From positions 3,906,001-3,970,000 of the forward strand of contig NZ_CP133777.1 in assembly GCF_034347385.1 (NCBI RefSeq): DNA of 64,000 nucleotides, in the 5' to 3' direction. How positions within the stretch are numbered: the stretch's first letter is position 1; every line of letters begins with the position of its first letter. The notes beneath the pieces were generated by a model, which worked only from the letters and a program-made list of their open reading frames with translations, searched no databases and had not been told where the DNA came from. Of the stretch, positions 54,754 to 64,000 are shown in pieces. This DNA is from Actimicrobium sp. CCC2.4. Lineage in GTDB: Bacteria; Pseudomonadota; Gammaproteobacteria; Burkholderiales; Burkholderiaceae_D. The position numbers and the translations under genes are program-made.

Positions 54754-55266
54754 ATGACCATCAAAACTACCCCGCACGATCCTGTTCCTGTTCACGACGG
54801 GCTGACCCATTTCGATAGCGCCGGCCAGGCCCACATGGTCGACGTCGGCAACAAAGCTGAAACCCACCGCCTCGCGATTGCCAGCGGCACCATCCGCATG
54901 AAACCCGAGACCCTCGCGCTGATCCAGTCCGGCACCGCAAAAAAAGGCGACGTCCTCGGCATCGCCCGGATCGCAGCGATCATGGCCACCAAACGCACCA
55001 GCGAACTGGTGCCGCTGTGTCATCCGCTGGCGCTGACGCGGGTGGTGGTGGATTTCAGTGTGGATGCGGCATCAAGCAGTATTGGCTGTACGGCGCAGGT
55101 GGAGACGTTTGGTAAGACGGGGGTGGAGATCGAGGCGCTGTTTGCGGTGCAGGTGGGGTTGCTGACTGTTTATGACATGTGCAAGGCGGTGGATAGGGGG
55201 ATGGTGATTGAGGGCGTGAAGGTGATGGAGAAGCATGGGGGGCGGTCGGGGGATTGGGTGGCGTGA
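54754..55266 (+). CDS. moaC: Cyclic pyranopterin monophosphate synthase MoaC
   Basis: Second step of molybdenum cofactor synthesis. The 170-residue protein has [23 protein letters not shown], the [24 protein letters not shown] core and the C-terminal [32 protein letters not shown]. Start ATG 54754; the longer frame from 54592 runs antisense through the M48 gene. Converges on the pilin accessory gene after 24 bases. Confidence 0.96.
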   Translation: MTIKTTPHDPVPVHDGLTHFDSAGQAHMVDVGNKAETHRLAIASGTIRMKPETLALIQSGTAKKGDVLGIARIAAIMATKRTSELVPLCHPLALTRVVVDFSVDAASSSIGCTAQVETFGKTGVEIEALFAVQVGLLTVYDMCKAVDRGMVIEGVKVMEKHGGRSGDWVA

Positions 55267-55290
55267 TCGCAAACCACCCGACGAGAACTG

Positions 55291-56052
55291 TTATTGCCCC
55301 CAAGGATCGATTGGTAACAACTCGACGATACTGGCATCGGAAAGGCGCACCATCATCGTCAGATCCTGTACTTTCCCGCGAACTGGAACGAAACCAACTT
55401 CGTGCATTTTCAAGTCTGCTTTACCGAGAGCATCGCTAATTGTTTTTGCCCCGTCTGCCCGTTTAGCTTTTGCAATACGGCTGTTTAATGAATCCATCGT
55501 CAGGAGTCTGGCCTTTACATCTGCAGCAACCTCTTGATAGCCCAAATAAAACTGCGGCATTTGTGGCAAATCAGGGCCACCATTCAGCGCCGAAAACAAG
55601 ACGGTCTTTCGCCCAGCAGAATCCTCGGGCAAACGTGCGCCGACAATGAGAGGCCCAGCCATTGGCAAGGTCTTTTTCATTGCCTTATCAAGCTCCGCGT
55701 CGGGAATATCCGCTGCGGTAACGATCGTAAACATATCGATGTTGTAAACCAGATAAACCGGTCGACCTGAGAATATCGTGTGTATGCCGAACAGCAATGC
55801 AGCCAACTGGAGCACTGCGATGATTGCTAGATCCATTTTCAGCGACTTCTTCAATGGATTAAAGATAATCAACGTTATTAACGGACCTATTGTTATATCT
55901 ACCGCGGCAAGAACAAACAATATGTTTTGCACACCTAAAGCTGAAAAATAGTAGCCGGGATACCAAAGAAAAATAACGAACGCGACTACCGACACTACCA
56001 GTAAAAAACTGATTAGCAAGTGAAAAAGGCTAGCGTAAATTCTCTTTGGCAT
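55291..56052 (-). CDS. Type IV pilin accessory protein, TfpX/TfpZ family
   Basis: A 253-residue inner-membrane protein with about three N-terminal membrane helices (HLLISFLLVVSVVAFVIFLWYPGYYF, then NILFVLAAVDITIGPLITLIIF, then DLAIIAVLQLAALLFGIHTIF) and a C-terminal periplasmic domain starting at SGRPVYLVYNIDMFTIV. TfpX and TfpZ are encoded directly after type IV pilin genes in Pseudomonas and help assemble or stabilise the specific pilin. Here the pilin is directly upstream. The gene is A+T-richer than its neighbours, suggesting transfer with the pilin. Codon use differs accordingly. Confidence 0.85.
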   Translation of the reverse strand: MPKRIYASLFHLLISFLLVVSVVAFVIFLWYPGYYFSALGVQNILFVLAAVDITIGPLITLIIFNPLKKSLKMDLAIIAVLQLAALLFGIHTIFSGRPVYLVYNIDMFTIVTAADIPDAELDKAMKKTLPMAGPLIVGARLPEDSAGRKTVLFSALNGGPDLPQMPQFYLGYQEVAADVKARLLTMDSLNSRIAKAKRADGAKTISDALGKADLKMHEVGFVPVRGKVQDLTMMVRLSDASIVELLPIDPWGQ

Positions 56053-56141
56053 AAGTATAATTTCAGATAGAAATAATAAAAAATGGTCAACTAACTACAG
56101 AAAATTCGAAAACTAAGAATTTACGTGCAATAAAAATAAAA

Positions 56142-56177
56142 AAAGCACATTAACTCCGGAAAGAGCTACTGTGCTTT
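56142..56177 (-). terminator. Terminator downstream of the pilin gene
   Basis: On the minus strand AAAGCACA pairs with TGTGCTTT around a loop, followed by T-rich sequence (TTTTATTTTTA). It lies about 70 bases after the pilin stop and before tfpZ, so full-strength transcription is probably limited to the pilin. Confidence 0.78.
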
Positions 56178-56244
56178 ATTAAATCAGATTTTCCTATTGG
56201 CAGCAAACTGAGTTCACTTCGCTGCAACCATCATCGCGGAAATA

Positions 56245-56787
56245 TTAACGGCAGTTTGAAGGCGAGTACTTCGCCAACAAAGTACCGGCTCCAGCAGCAG
56301 TCATACCGCCTGCTGTTGCAGCAGTACCGCCAACCCCACGGCATGCCCAATCAATTGCACCAGTCGTACCGGCAAGCACCGCTGCAGCTAAAGTAATTGC
56401 GCCACCAGCAGCAGCAGGCTTCACGAAAGGAGAGACAACCAGAGTACCAGCGGCACCAACGTTGGTAACGTTATAGGTCGCTGTAATTACACCGGTCGCT
56501 ACATCTGCCGCAATGGATGTTAGATATTTCGTAGGATTTGCTGCATTTACTGAAACATTTGCTGCTAAAGCATTAGCACCTAATTCAACAACAGTAGTCG
56601 ACTCAGCGATCAATGTTTTGAAACCTTCCGCCATTACCATTCCTTCTGATACTTTTGAGCGAATTGTGTAATCGGTATAAGCAGGCAATGCAATCGCAGC
56701 CAAAATACCAATAATCGCCACCACAATCATCAATTCAATCAGCGTGAAACCCGCTTGTGCTTTCTTAACCATTGTCATCGTTTTCAT
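56245..56787 (-). CDS. pilA: Type IVa pilin (major pilin PilA)
   Basis: A 180-residue prepilin. The short leader ends KKAQAG before [33 protein letters not shown]; prepilin peptidase cuts after G and the E at mature position 5 is present. The C-terminal domain is Ala/Gly/Thr-rich and has two cysteines (DWACRGVGG and PSNC) for the disulfide loop. ATG 56787 is preceded by GGGGAT; two more in-frame ATGs follow within five codons. A sigma-54-type promoter lies 54 bases upstream, as for many pilA genes under PilR. Neighbour tfpX/tfpZ-like gene supports it being the major pilin. Confidence 0.92.
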   Translation of the reverse strand: MKTMTMVKKAQAGFTLIELMIVVAIIGILAAIALPAYTDYTIRSKVSEGMVMAEGFKTLIAESTTVVELGANALAANVSVNAANPTKYLTSIAADVATGVITATYNVTNVGAAGTLVVSPFVKPAAAGGAITLAAAVLAGTTGAIDWACRGVGGTAATAGGMTAAGAGTLLAKYSPSNCR

Positions 56788-56840
56788 TTTGCGTATCCCC
56801 GTTGGAAGTAGACAGAGGTTTCTGCCATGAACACATCTTC

Positions 56841-56855
56841 GCAAGCGGCGTGCCA
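56841..56855 (-). promoter_or_regulatory. Sigma-54 (RpoN) promoter of the pilin gene
   Basis: On the minus strand TGGCACG, four bases, TTGC occupy 56855-56841, matching the -24/-12 consensus fully, with the ATG 54 bases downstream. pilA is a known RpoN/PilR target in several bacteria. No pilR or pilS is in the window. Confidence 0.88.
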
Positions 56856-56983
56856 GCCGAAAACAGGGGTAAATACGGGCCAATTCCGGCATTTGACAGC
56901 GGCAGGTGACCAGAATCATCACTCCGGCCTGACAATTTACGTCAGGCAACAAAAAAGCGTCGCGTACGCATCGCCGACATTGC

Positions 56984-57664
56984 CTACCGTACGACGAATT
57001 CCACCTCGGTCCCCGACAAATCCACGACATTCCCGGACACAAGCGGATGCGCAGTCGCGCCGATCGATACACCATCGACCAGCGGAAACCCCTCGCCTTC
57101 TACGTGGGTGATCGTGAATCCTTGCGGTCGCCGCGTGATCAGCGCGACCTGCACGCCGGGGCGGCCGATGGTGGTCAGGGACTTGGTGATGATCATTTCC
57201 TTGCCGGCACCGGATCCGGTGCGGATCCGCAAGACCGCCTGGGGAGCGGGCCGGCTATTGGTCGACGTGGCGATCTCGGTTTCACCGCGCTGCGCGGCGA
57301 TCGCGGAATCGACGTCGAATACCGTGCGCGGAAAATCCACCTCGCTACTGGTGGCCGGCTCGGCAACCCGCCGCACCCCCGGATTGAAATAACGGATGTC
57401 GTAATTGGCGACGCGGATGACGTCGTGGTTTTGCAGGTAATGCTTGCTGACCGGTTCGCCGTTGACGAGGATGCCGTTGGTGCTGTTGAGGTCTTCGACG
57501 AACGAGTCCTGGCGGATCGTGACGATGGCTGCGTGCGAGGCGCTGACCGAGCGGGTGTCGAGCACGATGTCGTTTTGCGGTCGCCGGCCTATGGTGATGC
57601 GTTCCTGGTCTAGCGGCATTTCGTGCAACAGCTGGCCATCTCTGGACACGATGATCTTTGCCAT
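56984..57664 (-). CDS. FHA-domain protein, with a second FHA-like half
   Basis: A 226-residue phosphothreonine-reading protein. The N-terminal FHA domain is complete: [20 protein letters not shown] and [13 protein letters not shown] linker leads to a second, weaker FHA-like half ([29 protein letters not shown]). It lies 36 bases downstream of the PP2C phosphatase gene on the same strand, a common pairing of a phosphoprotein reader with its phosphatase. No protein kinase gene is present in the window. Confidence 0.88.
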   Translation of the reverse strand: MAKIIVSRDGQLLHEMPLDQERITIGRRPQNDIVLDTRSVSASHAAIVTIRQDSFVEDLNSTNGILVNGEPVSKHYLQNHDVIRVANYDIRYFNPGVRRVAEPATSSEVDFPRTVFDVDSAIAAQRGETEIATSTNSRPAPQAVLRIRTGSGAGKEMIITKSLTTIGRPGVQVALITRRPQGFTITHVEGEGFPLVDGVSIGATAHPLVSGNVVDLSGTEVEFVVR

Positions 57665-57700
57665 GGTCGTTATTCCTTTCGGTCGGGCGGTGTGCGCCTG

Positions 57701-58519
57701 TTATTTGATCCAGCCAAAAAGTCGATTGATCAGGCCCTGCTTTTTTTCATCCGGCTCCTGAACTTGCACAAGAATAACGGAAATATTGTCCCTGCCGCCC
57801 TGTTCATTGGCACTGCTCACCAGATTGTCGGCGGCGCGTTGCATGTCTTCCGGCCAGGCTTGCAGGATGCCGGCGATGTGCTGCGCGGGCAGCATGTCGG
57901 ACAAGCCATCCGAACAGAACAGGTAGAGGTCGCCTGCGCGCACCGGATAATCGTGCACTTCGACGTCGACGACATCATCGACACCCACCGCGCGCGTGAT
58001 CAGGTTGCGATTGCTGGCGCACCAGGCCTGCTCCTCGCTGACCAGGCCGGCGTCGATCTGTTCCTGCAGGAGCGAATGATCGTGCGTCAGTTGTTCGAGT
58101 TGCCCGTCGCGCTGGCGGTAGCATCGCGAGTCTCCGACATGCGCCAGCGTGATCGTTTGCCGATGAAAAAGTGCCATCACCAGCGTCGTACCCATGCCGG
58201 CGTAGAGCGGTTCCGACAAGGCGGCCGTGAGAATGGCGGTATTGGCTTCGTTGATGGCGTGGCTGAGCAAGGCCGGCATGTGATCGAGTGTCGTGCCGGA
58301 CGGCTGGTCGGCGATGGCCTGCAACTCGGTTTCCATGACTTGTCGCGCCGTCGTGATGGCGATGCTGCTGGCGACTTCGCCGGCGTTATAGCCGCCCATG
58401 CCGTCGGCCAGGATCACCAGACCAAAATCGGGACTGAGCGCGATGGCGTCTTCGTTGTGCGGTCGCAGCAGGCCGGTATCGGTGAGTGCGACGAATTCAA
58501 GTTGCAGCGGAATCGACAT
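57701..58519 (-). CDS. PP2C-type serine/threonine phosphatase (Stp1-like)
   Basis: A 272-residue soluble metal-dependent phosphatase. Motifs RPHNEDAIALSPDFGLVILADGMGGYNAGEVAS, TTLVMALFHRQTITLAHVGDSRCYR, LYLFCSDGLSDM and GGRDNISVILVQ supply the metal-binding aspartates. Typical role: reversing Ser/Thr phosphorylation, for example of type VI secretion or cell-envelope factors. It starts 18 bases after the TerC-like gene stop and is followed by the FHA gene. Confidence 0.93.
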   Translation of the reverse strand: MSIPLQLEFVALTDTGLLRPHNEDAIALSPDFGLVILADGMGGYNAGEVASSIAITTARQVMETELQAIADQPSGTTLDHMPALLSHAINEANTAILTAALSEPLYAGMGTTLVMALFHRQTITLAHVGDSRCYRQRDGQLEQLTHDHSLLQEQIDAGLVSEEQAWCASNRNLITRAVGVDDVVDVEVHDYPVRAGDLYLFCSDGLSDMLPAQHIAGILQAWPEDMQRAADNLVSSANEQGGRDNISVILVQVQEPDEKKQGLINRLFGWIK

Positions 58520-58537
58520 GGGTAGGCAGACGAAAAA

Positions 58538-59275
58538 TCAGTGAAGCGCAGCCGGTGCGCTGGTGCGACGTACCAGCCACTTACCGACCAGTACAACGCC
58601 GAGCGCCCCCACCAGACCGGGCACGCTGGGCATCAAGCCGAACAGATCAAACCGCAAGGCCTGCGGCGGCAGTGTGGCCTCGAACCAACCCGCCAGCGCG
58701 ATATCGCTGGTGATCATTTCACCGGCCAGATAACCGAGCAAGGCCGCACCCAGTGTGATGATGATCGGCAATAGTTCCATCAGTTTCAGGACCAGCGTGC
58801 TGCCCCACACGACGATGGGTACGCTGACCAGTATGCCGAAGGTCACCAGCATCAACTGGTGTTCGCCAGCGGCCTGTTCGGCGGCGCTGGCGACTGCGAT
58901 TACGTTGTCGATGCTCATCACGAGGTCGGCAATGATGATGGTCCGGATGGCACTGACGAGCCGGTCGCTGCCGTGCAGGTCGGCGTGGCTATCGCCCTGT
59001 TCGGACAGCAACTTGATGCCTATCCAGAGCAGCAGCAAGCCGCCTGCCAGTTTCAGGAATGGCACTTGCAACAGCGTGACGGCGAAGGCAATGAGCGCGA
59101 TGCGGATCAGGATGGCACCGGCAGTGCCCCACAGGATGCCTTTCATGCGCAGCTTGGCCGGCAGGTTGCGGCAGGCCAGGGCAATGACGATGGCATTGTC
59201 GCCGCCTAGCAGCAGGTCGATCAGGATGATCTGGCCGACCGCGATCCAGTTCAGATTCAGCAAGAGATCCATCAT
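58538..59275 (-). CDS. TerC/YjbE family membrane protein
   Basis: A 245-residue inner-membrane protein with seven or more helices and the TerC signature acidic residues (LIDLLLGGDNAIVIALACR, then ADLVMSIDNVIAVAS). TerC homologues (Alx, YkoY, YjbE) export manganese or supply metal to secreted enzymes. ATG 59275 follows AGAGG nine bases upstream; the TTG at 59281 is less likely. Upstream is a 120-base, hairpin-rich leader after sucD. Downstream PP2C and FHA genes follow closely. Confidence 0.9.
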   Translation of the reverse strand: MMDLLLNLNWIAVGQIILIDLLLGGDNAIVIALACRNLPAKLRMKGILWGTAGAILIRIALIAFAVTLLQVPFLKLAGGLLLLWIGIKLLSEQGDSHADLHGSDRLVSAIRTIIIADLVMSIDNVIAVASAAEQAAGEHQLMLVTFGILVSVPIVVWGSTLVLKLMELLPIIITLGAALLGYLAGEMITSDIALAGWFEATLPPQALRFDLFGLMPSVPGLVGALGVVLVGKWLVRRTSAPAALH

Positions 59276-59290
59276 GTCCAATAGCCTCTA

Positions 59291-59379
59291 CGCGGACCAA
59301 GTGGTCCGCGGTATAAATTCGGTCCTGCAGAAATGCAGCGGGGAGCCTAGGCTCCCCGCAGGTCGCCGTACTGGCGACC
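59291..59379 (-). promoter_or_regulatory. Hairpin-rich leader upstream of the TerC-family gene
   Basis: Four stems in about 90 bases: GGTCGCC/GGCGACC (59361-59379), the 22-base perfect palindrome GCGGGGAGCCTAGGCTCCCC + GC (59338-59359), CTGCA/TGCAG (59325-59338, abutting) and CGCGGACCA/TGGTCCGCG (59291-59310). No T-run follows, so they are not simple terminators. They lie between sucD and the TerC-family start and might regulate it. A match to the manganese riboswitch consensus (yybP-ykoY) was not found. Confidence 0.6.
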
Positions 59380-59397
59380 GTGTACGGCAACAGCGAA

Positions 59398-60279
59398 TTA
59401 CAACATGGATTTCAGCAAGCGCGCCATTTCTGACGGGTTCTTGGTGACCGTGATGCCGCAGGCTTCCATGATGTCGAGCTTGGCTTGCGCCGTGTCGGCA
59501 CCGCCGGAGATCAGCGCGCCGGCATGGCCCATGCGCTTGCCCGGAGGCGCGGTGACGCCGGCGATGAAGCCGACCACCGGTTTTTTCATGTTGTCCTTGA
59601 TCCAGTAAGCTGCATTGGCTTCATCCGGACCGCCGATTTCACCGATCATGATGACGGCGTCCGTATCCGGATCGTCATTGAACATGCGCATGATGTCGAT
59701 GTGCTTGAGACCGTTGATCGGATCGCCACCGATACCGACGGCCGACGATTGACCCAGACCCAGTGCGGTCAATTGGCCAACGGCTTCATAGGTCAGCGTG
59801 CCGGAGCGCGAGACCACGCCGATACGGCCGGCCTTGTGGATATGACCTGGCATGATGCCGATCTTGATTTCGTCAGGTGTGATCAGGCCGGGGCAGTTTG
59901 GTCCGAGCAGCAAGGTCTTGCTGCCGGATTTGGCCATGCGGTCCTTCAAGGCCATCATGTCGCGGACAGGAATGCCTTCGGTGATGCAAATGGCCAGATC
60001 GAGTTCGGCTTCGACGGCTTCCCAGATCGCGGCAGCAGCGCCGGCGGGCGGCACGTAAATGACCGACACGTTGACGCCGGTCTTGGCCTTGGCTTCAGCG
60101 ACGTTGGCAAAAATCGGAATGCCTTCGAAGTCTTCACCGGCTTTTTTCGGGTTGACGCCGGCGACAAAACAGTTCGCGCCATTGGCGTAGTCGCGGCACA
60201 TGCGCGTGTGGAATTGACCGGTCTTGCCGGTAATTCCCTGGGTTACGACTTTGGTATCTTTATTGATCAGAATCGACAT
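59398..60279 (-). CDS. sucD: Succinyl-CoA ligase, alpha subunit
   Basis: ADP/GDP-forming subunit of the TCA cycle step succinyl-CoA to succinate. The 293-residue protein has the CoA-binding Rossmann start ([22 protein letters not shown]), [10 protein letters not shown], and the phosphohistidine loop [18 protein letters not shown]. Start ATG 60279; the longer frame lies in sucC. sucC precedes it by 35 bases in the operon. Confidence 0.98.
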   Translation of the reverse strand: MSILINKDTKVVTQGITGKTGQFHTRMCRDYANGANCFVAGVNPKKAGEDFEGIPIFANVAEAKAKTGVNVSVIYVPPAGAAAAIWEAVEAELDLAICITEGIPVRDMMALKDRMAKSGSKTLLLGPNCPGLITPDEIKIGIMPGHIHKAGRIGVVSRSGTLTYEAVGQLTALGLGQSSAVGIGGDPINGLKHIDIMRMFNDDPDTDAVIMIGEIGGPDEANAAYWIKDNMKKPVVGFIAGVTAPPGKRMGHAGALISGGADTAQAKLDIMEACGITVTKNPSEMARLLKSML

Positions 60280-60314
60280 AGTTGTTCCTAGTGGCTCGTG
60301 GTGGGGCGCGCGGG

Positions 60315-61481
<1,167 letters not shown>

Positions 61482-61523
61482 GCGAGCTTCCCTTCAGACG
61501 CTGATCGTAAAAATGCTGGTTGA

Positions 61524-62108
61524 CTAACTGGATTGAAACGGTTCCGCGACCTTGATGGCCCATCGCGGATAGTAGAGCGCGACCGCTGCGCCATCCGTGC
61601 GCAAGGCATGACAGCGGTCGAGTTGAAATGGTTTTTGTTGCTGATCGCCAGCGGCACTGCTGCCGTCGCGCGTGTCGATGACATCGCCGGCAAAGGCCTG
61701 GATCGTGGCGGTCGGCAGGATCTGCGCGAGCTCGGTCAGATGCGTGCAGCCACCGGTGCCGCCGATGCGGGCTGTCAGTTGCTGGCGAAAACTGCGCATC
61801 AGGTTCAAGCCGACCATAGCCTGATAGGCCGGGCTGATGGTGTCGCAATAGCCGGGGTACGGCACCGCATCCGAGACCGCTTCGACGGCCAGGATGTCGA
61901 GATCCCGGTTGATGGACAGGCGCAGCTTGAGGTCGTGGATGGGCGCGCCGGCCGGGCGTTCACCGGAGGCTAGTTTGACGATGCGGGTTTTGGTGTCGGT
62001 GATGCGGGCTTCGATATCCCACAGGCCGTCGTCACGCGCATACGCCTCGACCGTGAGGGTACGGGTATGTTTGAGTGCGCGACGGGAAACGGGTGGAGAT
62101 AGGGGCAT
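61524..62108 (-). CDS. DUF2889 protein
   Basis: A 194-residue protein of the DUF2889 family, of unknown function. Motifs HTRTLTVEAYARDDGLWDIEARITDTK, IHDLKLRLSINRDLDILAVEAVSDAVPYPGYCDTISPAYQAMVGLNLMRSFRQQL and GCTHLTELAQILPTATIQAF mark the family; the PGYC and GCTH cysteines and histidine could bind metal. ATG 62108 (MPLSPPVSRR) was preferred as the common family start; ATG 62123 is possible. It is 42 bases upstream of sucC, same strand. Confidence 0.85.
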   Translation of the reverse strand: MPLSPPVSRRALKHTRTLTVEAYARDDGLWDIEARITDTKTRIVKLASGERPAGAPIHDLKLRLSINRDLDILAVEAVSDAVPYPGYCDTISPAYQAMVGLNLMRSFRQQLTARIGGTGGCTHLTELAQILPTATIQAFAGDVIDTRDGSSAAGDQQQKPFQLDRCHALRTDGAAVALYYPRWAIKVAEPFQSS

Positions 62109-62347
62109 GCGGACCACTGCCATAAAAGAGCGACAACGAAGATAACTGCCGCATTTGCGTTCAGTAAAGGCAGATTCTGCGTTCACAACCGCTCATGCGG
62201 CACTGCAAAAACCGAGAAAGTGTAGCACAGCTCGATTTGCCGTTACCACCCGGTAGACCGGCAGCGACGATATTTCGCTTCGCTTACGGCCGCTTGTCCA
62301 TGGCCTATTGCCTAAAGCCTGCGCAACTCATCTGATGCCGGCCCCAA

Positions 62348-62833
62348 TCAGTCGTCATCGCCTGGCAACCACTCGTCGTCACCGCGCAGGCGCATCGCCG
62401 CCTGAATCGCCTTGTGCGAGAACCCGCGTTGCTGCATGAAGCGCATTTGCTTGCCGCGCGCGGCGGCGTCGGCGGGTGGCGCGCCGAATTTGCGCAGCCA
62501 GACTTCGCGGGCACGCGCCAGCTCGTCGACTTGCAGGCGTCCTTTCAGATCGCTCAAGGCTTCGCCCTGGATGCCATGGCTTTGCAGTTCGGAGACGATG
62601 CGGTTGTTGCCGAACCGGGCGGCACGACGATGGATCAGGGATTCGGAGAAGCGGGCTTGCGAGAGAAATTTGGCGTTTTCCAGCCAGTCGAGCAAGGCGT
62701 CGACATCGTCGCCCTCTTGCGCATGGCGCTGCAACTTGCGCGCCAGTTCAAGACGGCTGTGTTCACGCATCGACAGAAAGCGCAAGGCCCGCGCCTTCAG
62801 ACTGACTTTAACGCTGCCACCCGGCCTTGCCAT
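62348..62833 (-). CDS. recX: Recombination regulator RecX
   Basis: A 161-residue modulator of RecA filaments. Three helical repeats are visible: [68 protein letters not shown] and [18 protein letters not shown]. It lies 46 bases downstream of recA, the standard place, and is likely cotranscribed. Confidence 0.94.
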   Translation of the reverse strand: MARPGGSVKVSLKARALRFLSMREHSRLELARKLQRHAQEGDDVDALLDWLENAKFLSQARFSESLIHRRAARFGNNRIVSELQSHGIQGEALSDLKGRLQVDELARAREVWLRKFGAPPADAAARGKQMRFMQQRGFSHKAIQAAMRLRGDDEWLPGDDD

Positions 62834-62879
62834 CAGGCCGGTAAGACGGTTGTCAGTCTGTCAGCGCGGGTGACATCGC

Positions 62880-63992
62880 TCATTCGGCGACGACATCCTT
62901 GCCTTCGATCGCGGCTTTGTCGGCGGCTTTGTCAGCCGCTTTTTTCTTGGCCGGCTCGGTACCTTTGAGGGCGCCCAGTTCAGGCACGCCCAGCGAGACA
63001 CGCACCTTGTTTTCGATTTCGCGGGCCAGCTCGGGACGCTCTTTCAGGAAGGTCCGTGCATTGTCCTTGCCCTGGCCGATCCGTTCGCCGTTGTAGCTGT
63101 ACCAGGCTCCGGCTTTTTCAACGATCTTGGCATCGGCACCGAGGTCGAGGATTTCACCTTCACGGGATACGCCTTCGCCATACAGGATGTCGAAATGCGC
63201 TTCTCGAAATGGCGGCGCGATCTTGTTCTTGACGACCTTGACTTTGGTTTCGTTGCCGATGACTTCGTCGCCGGACTTGATCGAACCGGTACGACGGATG
63301 TCGAGCCGCACCGACGCATAGAACTTCAGGGCATTGCCGCCGGTGGTGGTTTCGGGATTGCCGAACATGACGCCGATTTTCATGCGGATCTGGTTGATGA
63401 AGATGACCAGCGTGTTGGTGCGGTTGATCGAACCGGTCAGCTTGCGCAGTGCTTGCGACATCAGTCGTGCCTGCAGGCCCGGCAGCGAGTCACCCATGTC
63501 GCCTTCGATTTCGGCACGTGGCGTCAAGGCCGCGACCGAGTCGATGACGATCAGGTCGACGCCGCCCGAGCGCACCAGCGCATCGGTAATTTCAAGGGCC
63601 TGTTCGCCGGTATCGGGCTGCGAGATCAGCAGTTCGGACAGGTTGATACCCAGCTTCTGGGCGTAGCCGACATCGAGCGCGTGTTCGGCATCGATGAAGG
63701 CACAGGTGCCGCCCAGCTTTTGCATTTCGGCGATGGTTTGCAGCGTCAGCGTGGTTTTGCCGGAGGATTCTGGACCGTAGATTTCGACGACACGGCCGCG
63801 TGGCAAGCCACCGACGCCGAGCGCGATATCGAGGCCGAGCGAGCCGGTCGAGACGACCTGGACTTCTTCGACCACTGCACCGTCAGCCATGCGCATGACC
63901 GAACCTTTGCCGAACTGTTTTTCAATCTGGGCCAGCGCTGCGGCCAGCGCCTTGCTTTTATCTGAACCGGATACGGCTTTTTTGTCGTCCAT
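62880..63992 (-). CDS. recA: Recombinase RecA
   Basis: DNA strand exchange and SOS coprotease, 370 residues and complete. Walker [10 protein letters not shown], Walker [16 protein letters not shown], the [20 protein letters not shown] loop L1 region and [28 protein letters not shown] are diagnostic. The C-terminal tail is Lys/Ala/Asp rich ([14 protein letters not shown]), as in betaproteobacteria. ATG at 63992 is eight bases from the window edge, so its promoter and LexA box are outside. Confidence 0.99.
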   Translation of the reverse strand: MDDKKAVSGSDKSKALAAALAQIEKQFGKGSVMRMADGAVVEEVQVVSTGSLGLDIALGVGGLPRGRVVEIYGPESSGKTTLTLQTIAEMQKLGGTCAFIDAEHALDVGYAQKLGINLSELLISQPDTGEQALEITDALVRSGGVDLIVIDSVAALTPRAEIEGDMGDSLPGLQARLMSQALRKLTGSINRTNTLVIFINQIRMKIGVMFGNPETTTGGNALKFYASVRLDIRRTGSIKSGDEVIGNETKVKVVKNKIAPPFREAHFDILYGEGVSREGEILDLGADAKIVEKAGAWYSYNGERIGQGKDNARTFLKERPELAREIENKVRVSLGVPELGALKGTEPAKKKAADKAADKAAIEGKDVVAE

Positions 63993-64000
63993 GAATGTAC

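Noticed and set aside
59291-59379. Manganese riboswitch (yybP-ykoY) ahead of the TerC-family gene
   Set aside because: Gene context fits, but the conserved GGGGAGUA and paired loop sequences of that riboswitch were not found; kept only as an unidentified hairpin-rich leader.

Overview
The window (about 60% G+C) is chromosomal DNA of a betaproteobacterium, most likely Burkholderiales and probably Oxalobacteraceae. This rests on gene order (nadK-recN-hemH beside grpE-dnaK-dnaJ; fur divergent from bamE then dapB; recA-recX-DUF2889 gene-sucC-sucD) and on the protein sequences. No species is claimed. I see no rRNA, CRISPR array, transposase, integrase or prophage. Coding density is high, and many operons use ATGA or GTGA stop-start overlaps.

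Layout. 1-8.6 kb: end of cpoB, a tRNA-Lys gene with a perfect sigma-70 promoter, sbcB, an S9 peptidase, small enzymes, an AlkB homologue, a zinc metallopeptidase and two unrecognised genes. 8.6-11.1 kb: a bufferin-type RiPP operon on the minus strand (precursor, a maturase fused to its partner protein, DoxX). 11.2-18.5 kb: a DsbA-like protein, phaA-phaB, a 59-codon gene and a dipeptide-type ABC transporter without a binding protein. 18.7-25 kb: carbonic anhydrase with a flavoprotein, then a Xanthomonas-type DSF quorum-sensing module (rpfF facing rpfG-rpfC). 25-37.5 kb: heat-shock and housekeeping genes (dnaJ, dnaK, grpE behind a sigma-32 promoter, hemH, recN, nadK, hrcA, fur, bamE, dapB).

37.5-49 kb is a purine salvage and catabolism region: hiuH, puuE, a uraD-allC fusion, an 8-oxoguanine deaminase-like gene, a BMP-family nucleoside-type ABC transporter and a Tsx-like outer-membrane channel. 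Together they suggest uptake of nucleosides or purine bases and ureide breakdown. Urate oxidase and xanthine dehydrogenase are not in the window. 49-64 kb: a dienelactone hydrolase-like protein, polA, a repeat-rich spacer, an M48 protease, moaC, a type IV pilin with a sigma-54-type promoter and its TfpX/TfpZ accessory gene, an FHA/PP2C pair, a TerC-like gene behind a hairpin-rich leader, sucCD, a DUF2889 gene, recX and recA.

The most interesting items are the BufB-BufC fusion, the complete RpfF/C/G module, two families of extragenic palindromes between 42 and 53 kb, the hairpin array ahead of the TerC gene, and the unrecognised gene pair at 7.2-8.6 kb. All functions are read from sequence motifs and context; no database search was run.
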